The translations under genes were made by a program, and so were the position numbers. The notes beneath the pieces are model-generated. The model had not been told where the DNA came from. It ran no database searches and was given only the letters and a program-made list of their open reading frames with translations. 64,000 nt of DNA from CAVVMA01 sp963788205. GTDB lineage: Bacteria > Desulfobacterota > Binatia > Binatales > Binataceae. This document shows, piece after piece, positions 37,103-46,168 of the stretch. Where the stretch lies: contig CAWBGG010000007.1 of NCBI GenBank assembly GCA_963788205.1, positions 248,001 through 312,000 on the forward strand, in the 5' to 3' direction. Numbering within the stretch: the stretch's first letter is position 1; each line of letters starts with the position of its first letter.

Positions 37103-37846
37103 TCAGCGCTGCAACGCCCGCCGGGTGGCTTGCTCGACCGGCGAATAGTCCCCGTCCGGTCGGTCGAGCTGCATCGGCGCTTTGAGCTCCAGCGGCGGAT
37201 TGCACAGAAACCGGATCCGTTCGCCATGGTTCGGTCCGATTCCATGAAGCAGCAGCGGATGCAAAAAGATCACGTCTCCGGCCTCGCCCATGGCGGGGAC
37301 GATCCGGGCCGGGTCCGGATAGTAGGTTCCGGCCGCCTTTAGAGCAGCCGCCATCGTCGCGGGATCGATACCGTCCCGATCATTCGGCAGGACTCGAGCG
37401 ACCTCAACATGGGACCCGCGGACCAGCGGCGTGCCACCATCCGCTGAGCCGACGTCGGAAAAAAGCAGCAGCCGGACCAATCCGCGGTCGGGCGAGGTGA
37501 GACTGTGGCGGTTCCCTTCCACATGCCATCGATCGGGCCCCGGGTATCCCGGAAAGAGGATTGACCAATATCCGTAGCGGTTGTTCTCCTGCCAGCGACC
37601 TGGCCCGACCAACTCGTCAAATGCGGCCCGAAGGCGCGGCGTCCCGATAGCTTCGAACGGCTCGCCCTGAAAATCGACCTGGACCTGGACCCACGGCAGG
37701 CCCCGCGAGACGCACCGATCCCAGGACAGAACGTGACGCCATACGTACTCACGGCAGCGGTCGGCGACCTCGCGCGGGAACGCGTTGCGCAGCGCCACGA
37801 ATCCGTTGGCAATGAACTGTTCGATTTCGGCGCCGGAAAAAACCAT
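37103..37846 (-). CDS. Phytanoyl-CoA dioxygenase (PhyH) family protein
   Basis: This protein has 247 residues from ATG 37846; a GTG at 37852 lies directly after the aroB stop. PhyH enzymes are Fe(II)/2-oxoglutarate oxygenases. The facial triad is visible as His and Glu in WHVEGN and a second His in LLLHGIGPNHG. The following Arg in GERIRFLCN would bind 2-oxoglutarate. Substrate is unknown; family members hydroxylate lipids, ectoine and many secondary metabolites. It follows aroB in the same direction with no gap, but a shared function is doubtful. Confidence 0.82.
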   Translation of the reverse strand: MVFSGAEIEQFIANGFVALRNAFPREVADRCREYVWRHVLSWDRCVSRGLPWVQVQVDFQGEPFEAIGTPRLRAAFDELVGPGRWQENNRYGYWSILFPGYPGPDRWHVEGNRHSLTSPDRGLVRLLLFSDVGSADGGTPLVRGSHVEVARVLPNDRDGIDPATMAAALKAAGTYYPDPARIVPAMGEAGDVIFLHPLLLHGIGPNHGERIRFLCNPPLELKAPMQLDRPDGDYSPVEQATRRALQR

Positions 37847-37852
37847 CGACAC

Positions 37853-38950
37853 TTAGGCTTGCTCAAGCACGGCGGTGATTTGCTCGAAACTCAACTTCTG
37901 GACGACCGCGCGGCCCAGCTCCGGTACGAGCACGAAATCGATCGCGTCGCCGGCGCGCTTCTTGTCGAGGTTGAGCGCCCTGGTGAAACGATCTAGCTCG
38001 GCAGCGGGCATCGAGCGCAGCTCGGGCATCGCGGTCGGAAGCCCGGCCCCTTTGATCAATCGCCGCAGCCGCTGCTGGTCCGCTTCAGGCAGTCCGGCGT
38101 ACAACCGCGAAAGCTCCGATGCGACGACCATCCCGATCGCAACCGCCTCGCCGTGCAGATAGCGCACGTAATCGCTAGCCGCTTCTATCGCATGGCCGAC
38201 GGTGTGGCCGAAGTTCAGGATTTTGCGCAAGTCGCCCTCGCGCTCGTCGCGCGAGACCACCGCAGCCTTGCAGCGCAGCGACTTGTCTACCACGTCCTCG
38301 AGCGTGGCGAGCTCCCTCGCGAGGATCGCCGGCAGGCGGGTCTCGAGCGCCGTGAACATCGGCGCGTCCATGATCGCTCCGTACTTGATCACTTCGGCCA
38401 GGCCCTCGCGGAATTCGCGCTCCGGCAGGCTCTTGAGCGTCGCGACGTCGGCCACGACCAAGCGCGGCTGATAGAAGGCGCCGATCAGATTTTTGGCGCG
38501 CCGATGGTCCAAGCCGGTCTTGCCGCCGAGCGCCGAATCAACCTGCCCGACCACGGAGGTCGGCACCTGCACGACCGCGAGGCCGCGCATATATGTGGCC
38601 GCGGCGAAGCCGGCAAGATCGCCGACCACGCCGCCGCCCAGCGCGAAAACCGGACTCTGGCGGGTGAGCCCGGCCTCGACCATCGCGTCAATCACGCGCT
38701 CGTAAGCCGCCAGAGACTTGCTCGCTTCGCCGGCGGGAATCTCGATCATCGCGGTGTGAAACCCGGCCTTCACCACCGAATCGCGGGCGCGCTCGCCGTA
38801 CAGCGGGGCAACGTTACTATCGGTGACGATCGCGGCGCGAGCCGGTGAAATCCCGGCCTCGCGCGCCAGGCCACCCAGTCGGTCCAGCAGTCCGGCGCCG
38901 ACGTGCACCGGATGAGAATTCGGGCCGAGTTCTACGCGGAAGGTTCGCAT
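37853..38950 (-). CDS. aroB: 3-dehydroquinate synthase
   Basis: AroB converts DAHP to 3-dehydroquinate, the second step of the shikimate pathway, using NAD and a divalent metal. The protein has 365 residues from ATG 38950. Motifs include the NAD-binding GGGVVGDLAGFAA, TSVVGQVDSALGGKTG, and the metal ligands in EVIKYG, NFGHTVGHAIE and YLHGEAVAIG. It overlaps aroK by 19 bases and lies downstream of it, an order common in bacteria. The open frame upstream of 38950 is an overlap with aroK. Confidence 0.94.
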   Translation of the reverse strand: MRTFRVELGPNSHPVHVGAGLLDRLGGLAREAGISPARAAIVTDSNVAPLYGERARDSVVKAGFHTAMIEIPAGEASKSLAAYERVIDAMVEAGLTRQSPVFALGGGVVGDLAGFAAATYMRGLAVVQVPTSVVGQVDSALGGKTGLDHRRAKNLIGAFYQPRLVVADVATLKSLPEREFREGLAEVIKYGAIMDAPMFTALETRLPAILARELATLEDVVDKSLRCKAAVVSRDEREGDLRKILNFGHTVGHAIEAASDYVRYLHGEAVAIGMVVASELSRLYAGLPEADQQRLRRLIKGAGLPTAMPELRSMPAAELDRFTRALNLDKKRAGDAIDFVLVPELGRAVVQKLSFEQITAVLEQA

Positions 38951-39480
38951 CGATGCGCCGCGCGCGCGCCCACGGCTTTTATCACGAGGTCGGCGGCTTG
39001 CTCGGGCGAGAGGTCCGAAGTGTCGATAGTGACGTGCGCTTTCGCATAGGCCGCCGCACGCGCCGCCATCAGGTCCGCGATGGCCTTCTCGAGCGGCTGG
39101 CCCGATTCCAGCAGCTTGGGACGCGGATGGGCGGATCGCGTCACGCGCGCGGCGATCACGTCGACGCGGGCGCTCAGGCATACGATCACGCCGGCGCCGG
39201 AGAGTGCTGTGAAGTTGCGCTCGTCGGCCAGCGCGCCGCCGCCGGTGGCGATTACACAGCGTTCGGGACCGCCGGCCAGCTCGGCGATAATCTCGCGTTC
39301 CAGCGCGCGGAAATGCGGCTCGCCGTGGTCGGCGAAAATCTCGGCGATCGATTTACCGGCGCGGGCGCATAGCTCGCGATCGCTGTCGGCCAGGCGCCAT
39401 CCCAGCCGCCGTGCGATCAACCGGGCGACCGTACTCTTACCGGTCGCCATGAACCCAGTCAGGATGATCTTGTCGCGCAT
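38932..39480 (-). CDS. aroK: Shikimate kinase
   Basis: AroK phosphorylates shikimate at the 3-hydroxyl using ATP. The protein has 182 residues. Walker A is GFMATGKST at 9-17. The shikimate-binding DSDRELCARAGKSIAEIF segment follows, then the GGGALADERN motif and the RPKLLE lid region. The length is normal. It is part of the aroC-aroK-aroB run on the minus strand, 24 bases after aroC. Confidence 0.94.
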   Translation of the reverse strand: MRDKIILTGFMATGKSTVARLIARRLGWRLADSDRELCARAGKSIAEIFADHGEPHFRALEREIIAELAGGPERCVIATGGGALADERNFTALSGAGVIVCLSARVDVIAARVTRSAHPRPKLLESGQPLEKAIADLMAARAAAYAKAHVTIDTSDLSPEQAADLVIKAVGARAAHRCEPSA

Positions 39481-39504
39481 CGGTATGCGAGCTCGGCGCG
39501 GCGT

Positions 39505-40671
39505 TCAGAAATCGCGGACCTGCTCCAGGTAGCTACGGTAGTTGCGGAGCACTTCGGTGAGCGAGTCGCCGCCGAATTTTTCGAACATCGCGCCGGCGAT
39601 CTCGAACGCGACCACCGATTCGGCGATCACCGCCGCGGCCGGAATTGCACAAACGTCGGAGCGCTCGATCGCTCCAGGCGCGTCCTGCTTGCTCTTGATA
39701 TCGACCGAGCGCAGCGGCTGCATCAGGGTGGAGAGCGGCTTGAACGCGACGCGCACGCGCAGCGGCTCGCCGGTACTCATGCCGCCTTCGGTGCCGCCGG
39801 AATTGTTGGAATGGCGCACGAAGCGCCGCGCGGCCGCGTCGTAGCCGATCTCGTCGTGCAATTGCGATCCGCGCACCGCCGCGGCATGAAACCCCGATCC
39901 CATCTCGACGCCCTTGGCGGCCTGCAAGCTGAGCAGCGCGTGCGCCAGCCGCCCGTCGAGCTTGCGATCCCATTGCACATGGCTGCCGAGCCCGACCGGA
40001 AGGCCGCTCGCGACTACCTCGACCACCCCACCGAGCGTGTCGCCGGTTTTCTTGCACGCGTCGATCTCGGCGATAATCGCACGCTCGGCTGCGGCGTCCG
40101 CCACGCGCACTGCTGAAGCTTCGGTAATCTGCGCCAGCTCTTCGGTCGTGATATCGGCAGGGACCTTGGCCTCGATCGCGCCGATACTCACGACGTAACC
40201 CAGCACGGTGATTTTGAACGGCTCCAGCAATTGCCGGGCTAGAGCGCCGATCGCGACCCGCGCGGCGGTCTCGCGCGCCGAGGCGCGTTCGAGCACGTCG
40301 CGGATGTCGTCGAGGTTGTACTTGAGCACGCCGGCAAGATCGGCGTGTCCCGGCCGCGGGCGCGTTACGATCTGCGCCTCGCCGCGATCGCGCGGATCGA
40401 CCGACATCTTTTTGGTCCAGTTCTTGAAGTCCTTGTTCTCGATTATGAAAGTGATCGGGCTGCCAAGCGTGCGGCCGAACCGGATGCCCGAGACCACCCG
40501 CGCCTCGTCGCGCTCGATCGCCATCCTGCCGCCGCGCCCGTAGCCCTTCTGCCGGCGCGCGAGGTCGTCGTTGAGGCGGGCCAAGTCGATATCGAACCCA
40601 CTGGGAACGCCCTCGACTACGGCGGCCAGTTCGGGGCCGTGCGACTCGCCCGATGTGAGAAAGCGCAGCAT
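39505..40671 (-). CDS. aroC: Chorismate synthase
   Basis: AroC makes chorismate from EPSP with reduced FMN, the last common step to aromatic amino acids, folate and quinones. The protein has 388 residues from ATG 40671. Signatures are GESHGPELAAVVEGVPSG at the N-terminus, RRQKGYGRGGRM, ASARETAARVAIGA and the late GGMSTGEP loop. The start was chosen by family alignment; the frame continues upstream through the terminator of the atp operon. It leads the aroC-aroK-aroB operon. Confidence 0.94.
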   Translation of the reverse strand: MLRFLTSGESHGPELAAVVEGVPSGFDIDLARLNDDLARRQKGYGRGGRMAIERDEARVVSGIRFGRTLGSPITFIIENKDFKNWTKKMSVDPRDRGEAQIVTRPRPGHADLAGVLKYNLDDIRDVLERASARETAARVAIGALARQLLEPFKITVLGYVVSIGAIEAKVPADITTEELAQITEASAVRVADAAAERAIIAEIDACKKTGDTLGGVVEVVASGLPVGLGSHVQWDRKLDGRLAHALLSLQAAKGVEMGSGFHAAAVRGSQLHDEIGYDAAARRFVRHSNNSGGTEGGMSTGEPLRVRVAFKPLSTLMQPLRSVDIKSKQDAPGAIERSDVCAIPAAAVIAESVVAFEIAGAMFEKFGGDSLTEVLRNYRSYLEQVRDF

Positions 40672-40752
40672 CTGCTTGGGTGGGGGCGTAGAGCCCCGAA
40701 CTCCCGATTCAACCAGACTTGCCCGGTCGGTGGAAGCTTGGCGCAGCGAGCG

Positions 40753-40782
40753 AAAAAAACGGGGCTCCGATTGGAGCCCCGT
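40753..40782 (-). terminator. Intrinsic terminator of the atp operon
   Basis: On the minus strand GGGGCTCC pairs with GGAGCCCC around an AATC loop, and a run of seven T follows. It lies 35 bases after the atpE stop and before aroC. This is the clearest terminator in the window and separates the ATP synthase genes from the shikimate genes. Confidence 0.9.
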
Positions 40783-40816
40783 CATCAACCCATCGCCGAT
40801 TATTCGCGGTCGGCGA

Positions 40817-41173
40817 TCACACCTTGGACTGCAACAGAAATGCGATCAGCAGTGCGTACAACGTCAGCGCTTCCATCAGAGCCAGACCGAGAAGCAGCGG
40901 CGTGAAGATCGCGCCGGCGCTGTTCGGATTGCGCCCGATAGATTCCATCGCGGCGGCGGTTGCGCGTCCCTGGCCCAGCGCGCTGCCGACCGCGGCGATG
41001 CCAACACCGAGATTCGCAGCCAGCGCGGTAAGGCCTGCGCGGAGCGCGCCATTACCGCCGGCTGCAGCCTGAGCCGCGGCTTCCTGGGCCATCGCCGCCA
41101 GCGGCGACAGTAGGAGCACTATCGCCACGCCACTCGTTATCATCCCGATCTTTATCCCAATCTTTTGAACCAT
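40817..41173 (-). CDS. atpE: ATP synthase F0 subunit c, with signal-like N-terminus
   Basis: This protein has 118 residues, longer than the usual ~80. The excess is an N-terminal segment (MITSGVAIVLLLSPLAAMAQ) that looks like a cleavable signal peptide, followed by an Ala/Gly spacer. The two membrane hairpin helices then follow. The loop RNPNSAG and the ion-carrying Glu in LALMEALTLYAL on helix 2 are both present. Subunit c forms the rotating ring that carries protons or sodium. AAGGAGGT lies just before ATG 41173. It is the last gene of a four-gene F0 block. Confidence 0.92.
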   Translation of the reverse strand: MVQKIGIKIGMITSGVAIVLLLSPLAAMAQEAAAQAAAGGNGALRAGLTALAANLGVGIAAVGSALGQGRATAAAMESIGRNPNSAGAIFTPLLLGLALMEALTLYALLIAFLLQSKV

Positions 41174-41314
41174 CGAAACGTACCTCCTTCTGTCCTCGCG
41201 CCGCCGACTCTGCGGATCGCAATCAGCCTCTGTCTTCCTCTACCACCCATCGCGTGCGCCGAGCCGCGGGTCGCGGGATCTATGAACCTTTTCCCGCCCT
41301 CACGATGCCGACAA

Positions 41315-42010
41315 TCAGTGCTCGTGCATCTGGGCAAGCCTTACATAGCTCATCGACAGGACCATGAAAATCACCGCCTGGATCACGCAGACCAGCGCGC
41401 CAAGCAGGTAGAATGCGACCGGAACCAGGAGGTAGGTCAGCCCGGTGAAGATCCCGATCACGGTATGGTCGGCGAACATATTCGCGAAAAGACGAACTCC
41501 GAGCGAAAACGGACGAAACAGGTTCCCGAGCAGTTCGATCGGAATCATCAGCGGAGCCAGCCAAATCACGGGGCCGGCGAAAGTGCGCAGATAGCCGAAG
41601 AATCCGTGAGCTCTGATGCCCTGGTAGATGAAGTAGCCGAAGGCAACCGTACCCAGGCCGAAGGTCAGATCCGAATTCCCGGTCGGCGCCTCCATACCGG
41701 GGAGCAGCCCGAACAGATTGGCGGTCAGGATAAAGAGAAACACGCTGCCGAAGAAAGGTACCATGTCCCGATAATCATGGCTGGCGACCACGCTTTCGAC
41801 GAAGCCATCGATCTGCTCCACCGCGAGCTCGGCTAGCGAGCGCAAGGAAACGCCCTCGTCGGGAACGATCGGATCGGCGGCTCGGAGTAGCGCGGCGCGG
41901 GCCAAAAGCCCGAAGATCAGCAGTAGTCCCATCACGATCCAGGTGCCGACGAGCACTTCCGGCACTACTCCACCGCCGATCAGCTCGAGAAAGTTAACGG
42001 CTTGCCCCAA
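41315..42010 (-). CDS. atpB: ATP synthase F0 subunit a
   Basis: This integral membrane protein of 231 residues forms the ion half-channels next to the c ring. The essential Arg lies in SLGVRLFANMFADH, with IPIELLGNLFRPF just before, the strongest family signature. It has six hydrophobic segments. The start is TTG 42010, chosen because GGAGGT lies six bases upstream; no ATG is available before the first helix. It is followed by atpE and preceded by atpI. Confidence 0.93.
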   Translation of the reverse strand: MGQAVNFLELIGGGVVPEVLVGTWIVMGLLLIFGLLARAALLRAADPIVPDEGVSLRSLAELAVEQIDGFVESVVASHDYRDMVPFFGSVFLFILTANLFGLLPGMEAPTGNSDLTFGLGTVAFGYFIYQGIRAHGFFGYLRTFAGPVIWLAPLMIPIELLGNLFRPFSLGVRLFANMFADHTVIGIFTGLTYLLVPVAFYLLGALVCVIQAVIFMVLSMSYVRLAQMHEH

Positions 42011-42053
42011 AATTCAACCTCCAATGACCCTCGCGTCTGGAAGGTCAGGACAC

Positions 42054-42434
42054 CTAGTCGGGCGAACGCATCGCGGCGCGCCAGGTTTCAATAGATATCG
42101 CGAGCAACTGAGTCAATACTCCCGCGCCGAAGCCAAGCGCGTCGATATGCGCGCGGGCCAAAACCAGATAGACGAGCACGACCCCCAGCAGAAGCTTCAG
42201 CGGAATCGCCAGCGCTCCTGCGCGATGAGCTGTCGCGCCACCGCCGGAGGCCGCAATCACAGCGCGGCCGAGCAAACTCAGGAGATAGAGGTTCGCGATG
42301 ACCACCGCACCTCCGAGCAGGCACCCGACTGCGCCTGCGGCCGAGTCGAGGAGGGCCAGCGCCGTCGCAGCGGCTGCGACCAGGAGCAGATTCGTCCGCT
42401 GAATCGCTGCGATGGCGGGAATCGCCGATCTCAT
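42054..42434 (-). CDS. atpI: ATP synthase subunit I-like protein
   Basis: This protein of 126 residues has four membrane helices and matches the AtpI (ATP-synt_I) pattern: LLGGAVVIANLYLLSLLGRAV, then a helix pair near the C-terminus. AtpI assists assembly of the c ring. The start overlaps the AtpZ stop by four bases (ATGA). It lies directly upstream of atpB, as is usual. Confidence 0.82.
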   Translation of the reverse strand: MRSAIPAIAAIQRTNLLLVAAAATALALLDSAAGAVGCLLGGAVVIANLYLLSLLGRAVIAASGGGATAHRAGALAIPLKLLLGVVLVYLVLARAHIDALGFGAGVLTQLLAISIETWRAAMRSPD

Positions 42435-42661
42435 TGCTTCATATCCTTCTCCCCAAGTTCCCTCTGGAAGTTCTTTACCTCCCTAATGAGGTTATAGACG
42501 CCAGCGGCCAATCCCAGGAAGAACATCAAGACCGTCAGCTTGGGATCGGTCCCAAAGTGCAAATCGAGATAATGGCCCAGCAGCGGACCCGCGATGACCG
42601 GGCCTACAAACTCCCCTCCGACAGCGGAGTACTTCACCATCTTGACGGGGCTGAGAGCCAT
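42431..42661 (-). CDS. atpZ: AtpZ-like small membrane protein
   Basis: This protein of 76 residues has two membrane helices joined by LGHYLDLHFGTDP, the AtpZ/F0F1-ATPase-subunit pattern. AtpZ is linked to metal uptake and synthase assembly in other bacteria. It is the first gene of the F0 block, starts 13 bases after hemL, and overlaps atpI. The F0 subunit b and all F1 genes are not here and must lie elsewhere. Confidence 0.8.
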   Translation of the reverse strand: MALSPVKMVKYSAVGGEFVGPVIAGPLLGHYLDLHFGTDPKLTVLMFFLGLAAGVYNLIREVKNFQRELGEKDMKQ

Positions 42662-42674
42662 TGGCGCTCCCAGT

Positions 42675-43964
42675 CTACGCCAGGCTCAACAGCGATTCGC
42701 GGGCCGCCGCAATCGTCAGGTCAAGGTCGGCATCGCGATGCGCCAACGAGATGAACATCGCCTCGAACTGCGAAGGCGGCAGATAGATGCCCCGTTCGAG
42801 CATCGCCTGGAACAAGCGCGCGAACTTTCCCAAGTCACAGCGGCGCGCCTCAGCCGCATCGGAGACCTGCTCGACGCCGAGAAACATCGTGAGCAGCGAA
42901 CCGGCCCGATTGACGCATCCGACCTGGCCTGCCTCGCGCAGCGCGGCGCTCAGGCCCGTCGCGAGCCGTGCGCCGGCGGCTTCAAGGCGCTCGTAAGTGC
43001 CCGATTCGGCGAGAATTTCGAGCGTGGCCAGACCGGCGCGAACCGAGAGCGGATTTCCTGACAGCGTGCCGGCCTGATAGACCGGCCCGGCAGGTGCGAG
43101 GTGATCCATTATCGCGGCCGGACCAGCGACCGCGCCGATCGGCATCCCGCCTCCGATCACTTTGCCAAGCATTACAAGGTCGGGCTCGGCGTCGAACATT
43201 TCATAGGTCGCACCGAAGCGCAGGCGAAACCCGGTGATGACTTCATCGCAGATCAGCAGCGCGCCGTGGCGATGCGCCAGTTTGCCGAGATCGCGCAGGA
43301 AATCCGGCGCGGGCAGCACGACTCCCATGTTGGCGGCGACCGGTTCAACGATCACCGCGGCGATTTCGGCGCCCGCGGCGGCGAATTGGCGCTCGACCTG
43401 CTCCAATGAGTTGTAGGGTGCAACCAGGGTCAGGGCAGCGAGCTCGGCGGGCACTCCCGCGCTGTCGGGCACACCCAAGGTCATCGCGCCGGAGCCGGCC
43501 CGCACCAGCAGCGGGTCGCTGTGGCCATGATAGCATCCGTCGAACTTCAATATCTTTGGCCGCTTCGTGACCGCTCTTGCCAGCCGCAGCGCGGTCATCC
43601 CGGCCTCGGTGCCCGAGCTCACCAGCCGGACTTTGTGGGCAATAGGGATGGCCGCGCTGATCCGTTCAGCCAGCTCGACTTCGAGCCCGGTCGGCGCGCC
43701 GAAACTGAGACCTTTCGCGGCCTGTTCGGCCACCGCCGCGGTCACGCGCCGATCGGCGTGGCCGACGATCGCCGGTCCCCATGAGCCGACGTAATCGATG
43801 AAGCGATTGCCGTCGCTGTCAAAGACCCAGGCACCTGCTGCGCGCTCGATGAACAGCGGCGCGCCGCCGACCGCGCTCCACGCGCGCACCGGTGAGTTCA
43901 CCGCGCCGGGAATTTTTCCGCTCGCACGCTTAAAGAGCGCTACGGAGTTCTTCTTCGCGATCAT
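42675..43964 (-). CDS. hemL: Glutamate-1-semialdehyde 2,1-aminomutase
   Basis: HemL makes 5-aminolevulinate, the tetrapyrrole precursor, with PLP. The protein has 429 residues. The PLP-binding Lys lies in LGKVIGGGMPIGA, the Asp that holds the pyridine nitrogen in LLICDEVITGFR, and the phosphate site in SSGTEAGMTALRLAR. The N-terminus PGAVNSPVRAW is typical. Start ATG 43962-43964 is clear. It transcribes away from the oriC region and leads into atpZ after 13 bases. Confidence 0.94.
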   Translation of the reverse strand: MIAKKNSVALFKRASGKIPGAVNSPVRAWSAVGGAPLFIERAAGAWVFDSDGNRFIDYVGSWGPAIVGHADRRVTAAVAEQAAKGLSFGAPTGLEVELAERISAAIPIAHKVRLVSSGTEAGMTALRLARAVTKRPKILKFDGCYHGHSDPLLVRAGSGAMTLGVPDSAGVPAELAALTLVAPYNSLEQVERQFAAAGAEIAAVIVEPVAANMGVVLPAPDFLRDLGKLAHRHGALLICDEVITGFRLRFGATYEMFDAEPDLVMLGKVIGGGMPIGAVAGPAAIMDHLAPAGPVYQAGTLSGNPLSVRAGLATLEILAESGTYERLEAAGARLATGLSAALREAGQVGCVNRAGSLLTMFLGVEQVSDAAEARRCDLGKFARLFQAMLERGIYLPPSQFEAMFISLAHRDADLDLTIAAARESLLSLA

Positions 43965-44556
43965 TTCACTCGCCTGCCCGCTCCACCTGCCACTCGCTCA
44001 CCGCGATCGCCGGCCGCGGAGCAAAATTTCGCGCGCGCGAACCCTGCGCATTGCTTGCGCGATCGGCAATTTGTGACGCGCATGATGGCTCCTGGAGCCA
44101 ACGCAGCCGATCGATGCGGATCGCCATGCAATTCGTAAATCGGTTATGAAATTTTCTCGTCAACTATTTTTCAAATAAATCGCACGCTTGGAAAAATCGC
44201 ACGCGCGGCGCTTGAGCAATCGTGAAAAACAGTTTATCAACTTGTCTTCGCCTCAGAGTTCGATCCCGCGTGCGCGGAAATTTTTTCGCGCCCGCCAACG
44301 ACTTGGGGGTTTGCTTTTGTGATCGATGGGTCCATCTTCGGCGTCGCGTTTGCGTTCGGCAACGATCGCAGCGGACTGATTTGCGCGCCGCGAAAGTTGA
44401 TAGGTCGAGGGATCGAATCGCGCGCGCATCGTCTGGAGCGAATGAAAAAGGTCTTATCCACAGCTGTTGACAAGACTGTGTGTAATTCATCGCGCGCCGG
44501 TGGTGCAAACCGGCCTGGCAACCTTTCGGGTAAGTGTCCCGAACGTGGAGGAGCAA
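43965..44556. other. Candidate chromosomal replication origin (oriC)
   Basis: These 592 bases between hemL and dnaA contain no convincing gene and are richer in A+T than the surroundings, most strongly at 44128-44185. A perfect DnaA box TTATCCACA lies at 44454-44462, and a one-mismatch box on the minus strand (TTACACACA) at 44477-44485. The 11-mer AAATCGCACGC occurs at 44177-44187 and again at 44194-44204. Position next to dnaA-dnaN supports an origin. Only one perfect box was found, so part of the origin may lie between dnaA and dnaN. Confidence 0.6.
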
Positions 44557-45942
44557 ATGAACGGGTTGTGGCAAAAGGCGGCGGATCGCCTTCGCAGCGA
44601 GATGGGTCAGGTCGGCTACGAAACCTGGATCGGCCCACTCAACTTTCTGGGATTGCATGGAAAAACCGCAACGATTTCAGCACCAAACAAATTCTTTCGC
44701 GATTGGGTCAACGAACGCTATCTGGAGGTTCTGCGCCAATCACTCTCCGCTGAAGCCGGGGAAACGCTTGATGTCAAGCTTACGCTGGGGGAGCGCGCGC
44801 GCGAAGCGACCCAGATTCAGCCCGCGCGCAACGCAGCCCCGCCGGCGCCTGCGATTGCGCCGGCTGAGAATAGTCGCCGCGAACGCCATCCGCAGCTAAA
44901 CCCCCGTTATACCTTCAACGAGTTCGTGATCGGCTCGTCCAATCAGTTCGCGCACGCCGCCGCGCTGGCGGTGGCCAATCAGCCGGGTGAGAAATACAAC
45001 CCGTTCTTCATCTATGGCGGCGTGGGACTCGGCAAGACCCATCTGGCCAGCGCGATCGGGCATCTGCTCTGGACCGGGGGCGAGCGCCAGCGCAAGGTGC
45101 TCTTCATGCCCGCCGAAGTCTTCATGAATGAACTCATCGGCTCGCTCCGCCGCGATAAGATGGGGGAGTTCCGCGAGAAATTCCGCCGCGTTGACGCGCT
45201 GATCCTCGACGACGTTCAATTCCTCGCCGGCCGCGAACGCACCCAGGAAGAATTCTTCCATACTTTTAACTCGCTCCACGCCGATCGCCATCAGATCGTG
45301 CTCACTTCCGACAAGGTGCCGCGCGAGATCCCGGAATTGGAGGAGCGGCTGCGCAACCGCTTCGAGTCGGGGCTGATCGCCGACATCGCGCCGCCCGACC
45401 TCGAAACGCGTATCGCAATCCTGCAGAAGAAGGCCGTCCTCGAGCACATCATTCTGTCGGGCGAGGTCGCAATGTACGTCGCCCAGAACGTCTCCTCAAA
45501 CGTCCGCGAGCTGGAGGGATGCCTCACGCGGCTGGCGGCGTTGGCTTCGATTCACAAGTCCGATATTACCGTTGACTTCACCCGCCAGGCGCTCCGCGAC
45601 CTTATCAGCGATCAGCATATAAAGCCCGACATCGACCTGATCCAGAAAACGGTCAGCGATTTCTTTCACATCCGGCTGACTGATCTGAAGTCGAAAAAGC
45701 GCACTCAGCACATCGCCTTTTGCCGGCAAGTCGCGATGTACTTGTGCCGCAAGCTGACCGACAGCTCTTTCCCGTCTATCGGCGGCCATTTCGGGCGTGA
45801 CCACTCCACCGTGATCCACGCCTACAACCTGATCTCGCGCCGGGTGACCAGTGATTCAGCCTTCCGGCTTTCGATCGACCGCATCGAGCGCGCGCTGACC
45901 GGAAACCGCAACGGATCAGCGAATCGGCCCAACGGCGCCTGA
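44557..45942 (+). CDS. dnaA: Chromosomal replication initiator DnaA
   Basis: This protein has 461 residues from ATG 44557, with GGAGGAG upstream; the frame is open earlier but family and ribosome site fix the start. Domain I is at 1-90, a Pro/Ala-rich linker at about 95-125, the AAA+ domain has GGVGLGKTHL and ILDDVQFLAG, and domain IV carries IGGHFGRDHSTVIHAYN, the DnaA-box-binding signature. It initiates replication at oriC. dnaN follows after 226 bases. Confidence 0.96.
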   Translation: MNGLWQKAADRLRSEMGQVGYETWIGPLNFLGLHGKTATISAPNKFFRDWVNERYLEVLRQSLSAEAGETLDVKLTLGERAREATQIQPARNAAPPAPAIAPAENSRRERHPQLNPRYTFNEFVIGSSNQFAHAAALAVANQPGEKYNPFFIYGGVGLGKTHLASAIGHLLWTGGERQRKVLFMPAEVFMNELIGSLRRDKMGEFREKFRRVDALILDDVQFLAGRERTQEEFFHTFNSLHADRHQIVLTSDKVPREIPELEERLRNRFESGLIADIAPPDLETRIAILQKKAVLEHIILSGEVAMYVAQNVSSNVRELEGCLTRLAALASIHKSDITVDFTRQALRDLISDQHIKPDIDLIQKTVSDFFHIRLTDLKSKKRTQHIAFCRQVAMYLCRKLTDSSFPSIGGHFGRDHSTVIHAYNLISRRVTSDSAFRLSIDRIERALTGNRNGSANRPNGA

Positions 45943-46168
45943 TAAGCTGTGCGCAAGCTGGGAACAAAATGGCTGCTATCGACAGCGATCGGCGTGACGG
46001 TGCCCCCGCGGGGTTTGGCCGTGGCCGCTACCGACAGCTTTCCGCGCGAAGCTTCTCTTGTTTTTTCAGGTGTTTAGCGCGACCATGAACAATTCCACAA
46101 TGTCTACTGATCCGGCTTGATCAATTAAAGAAAGAAACTAAGGAAGAAGTAGTAGGAGCGCAGAGTTC

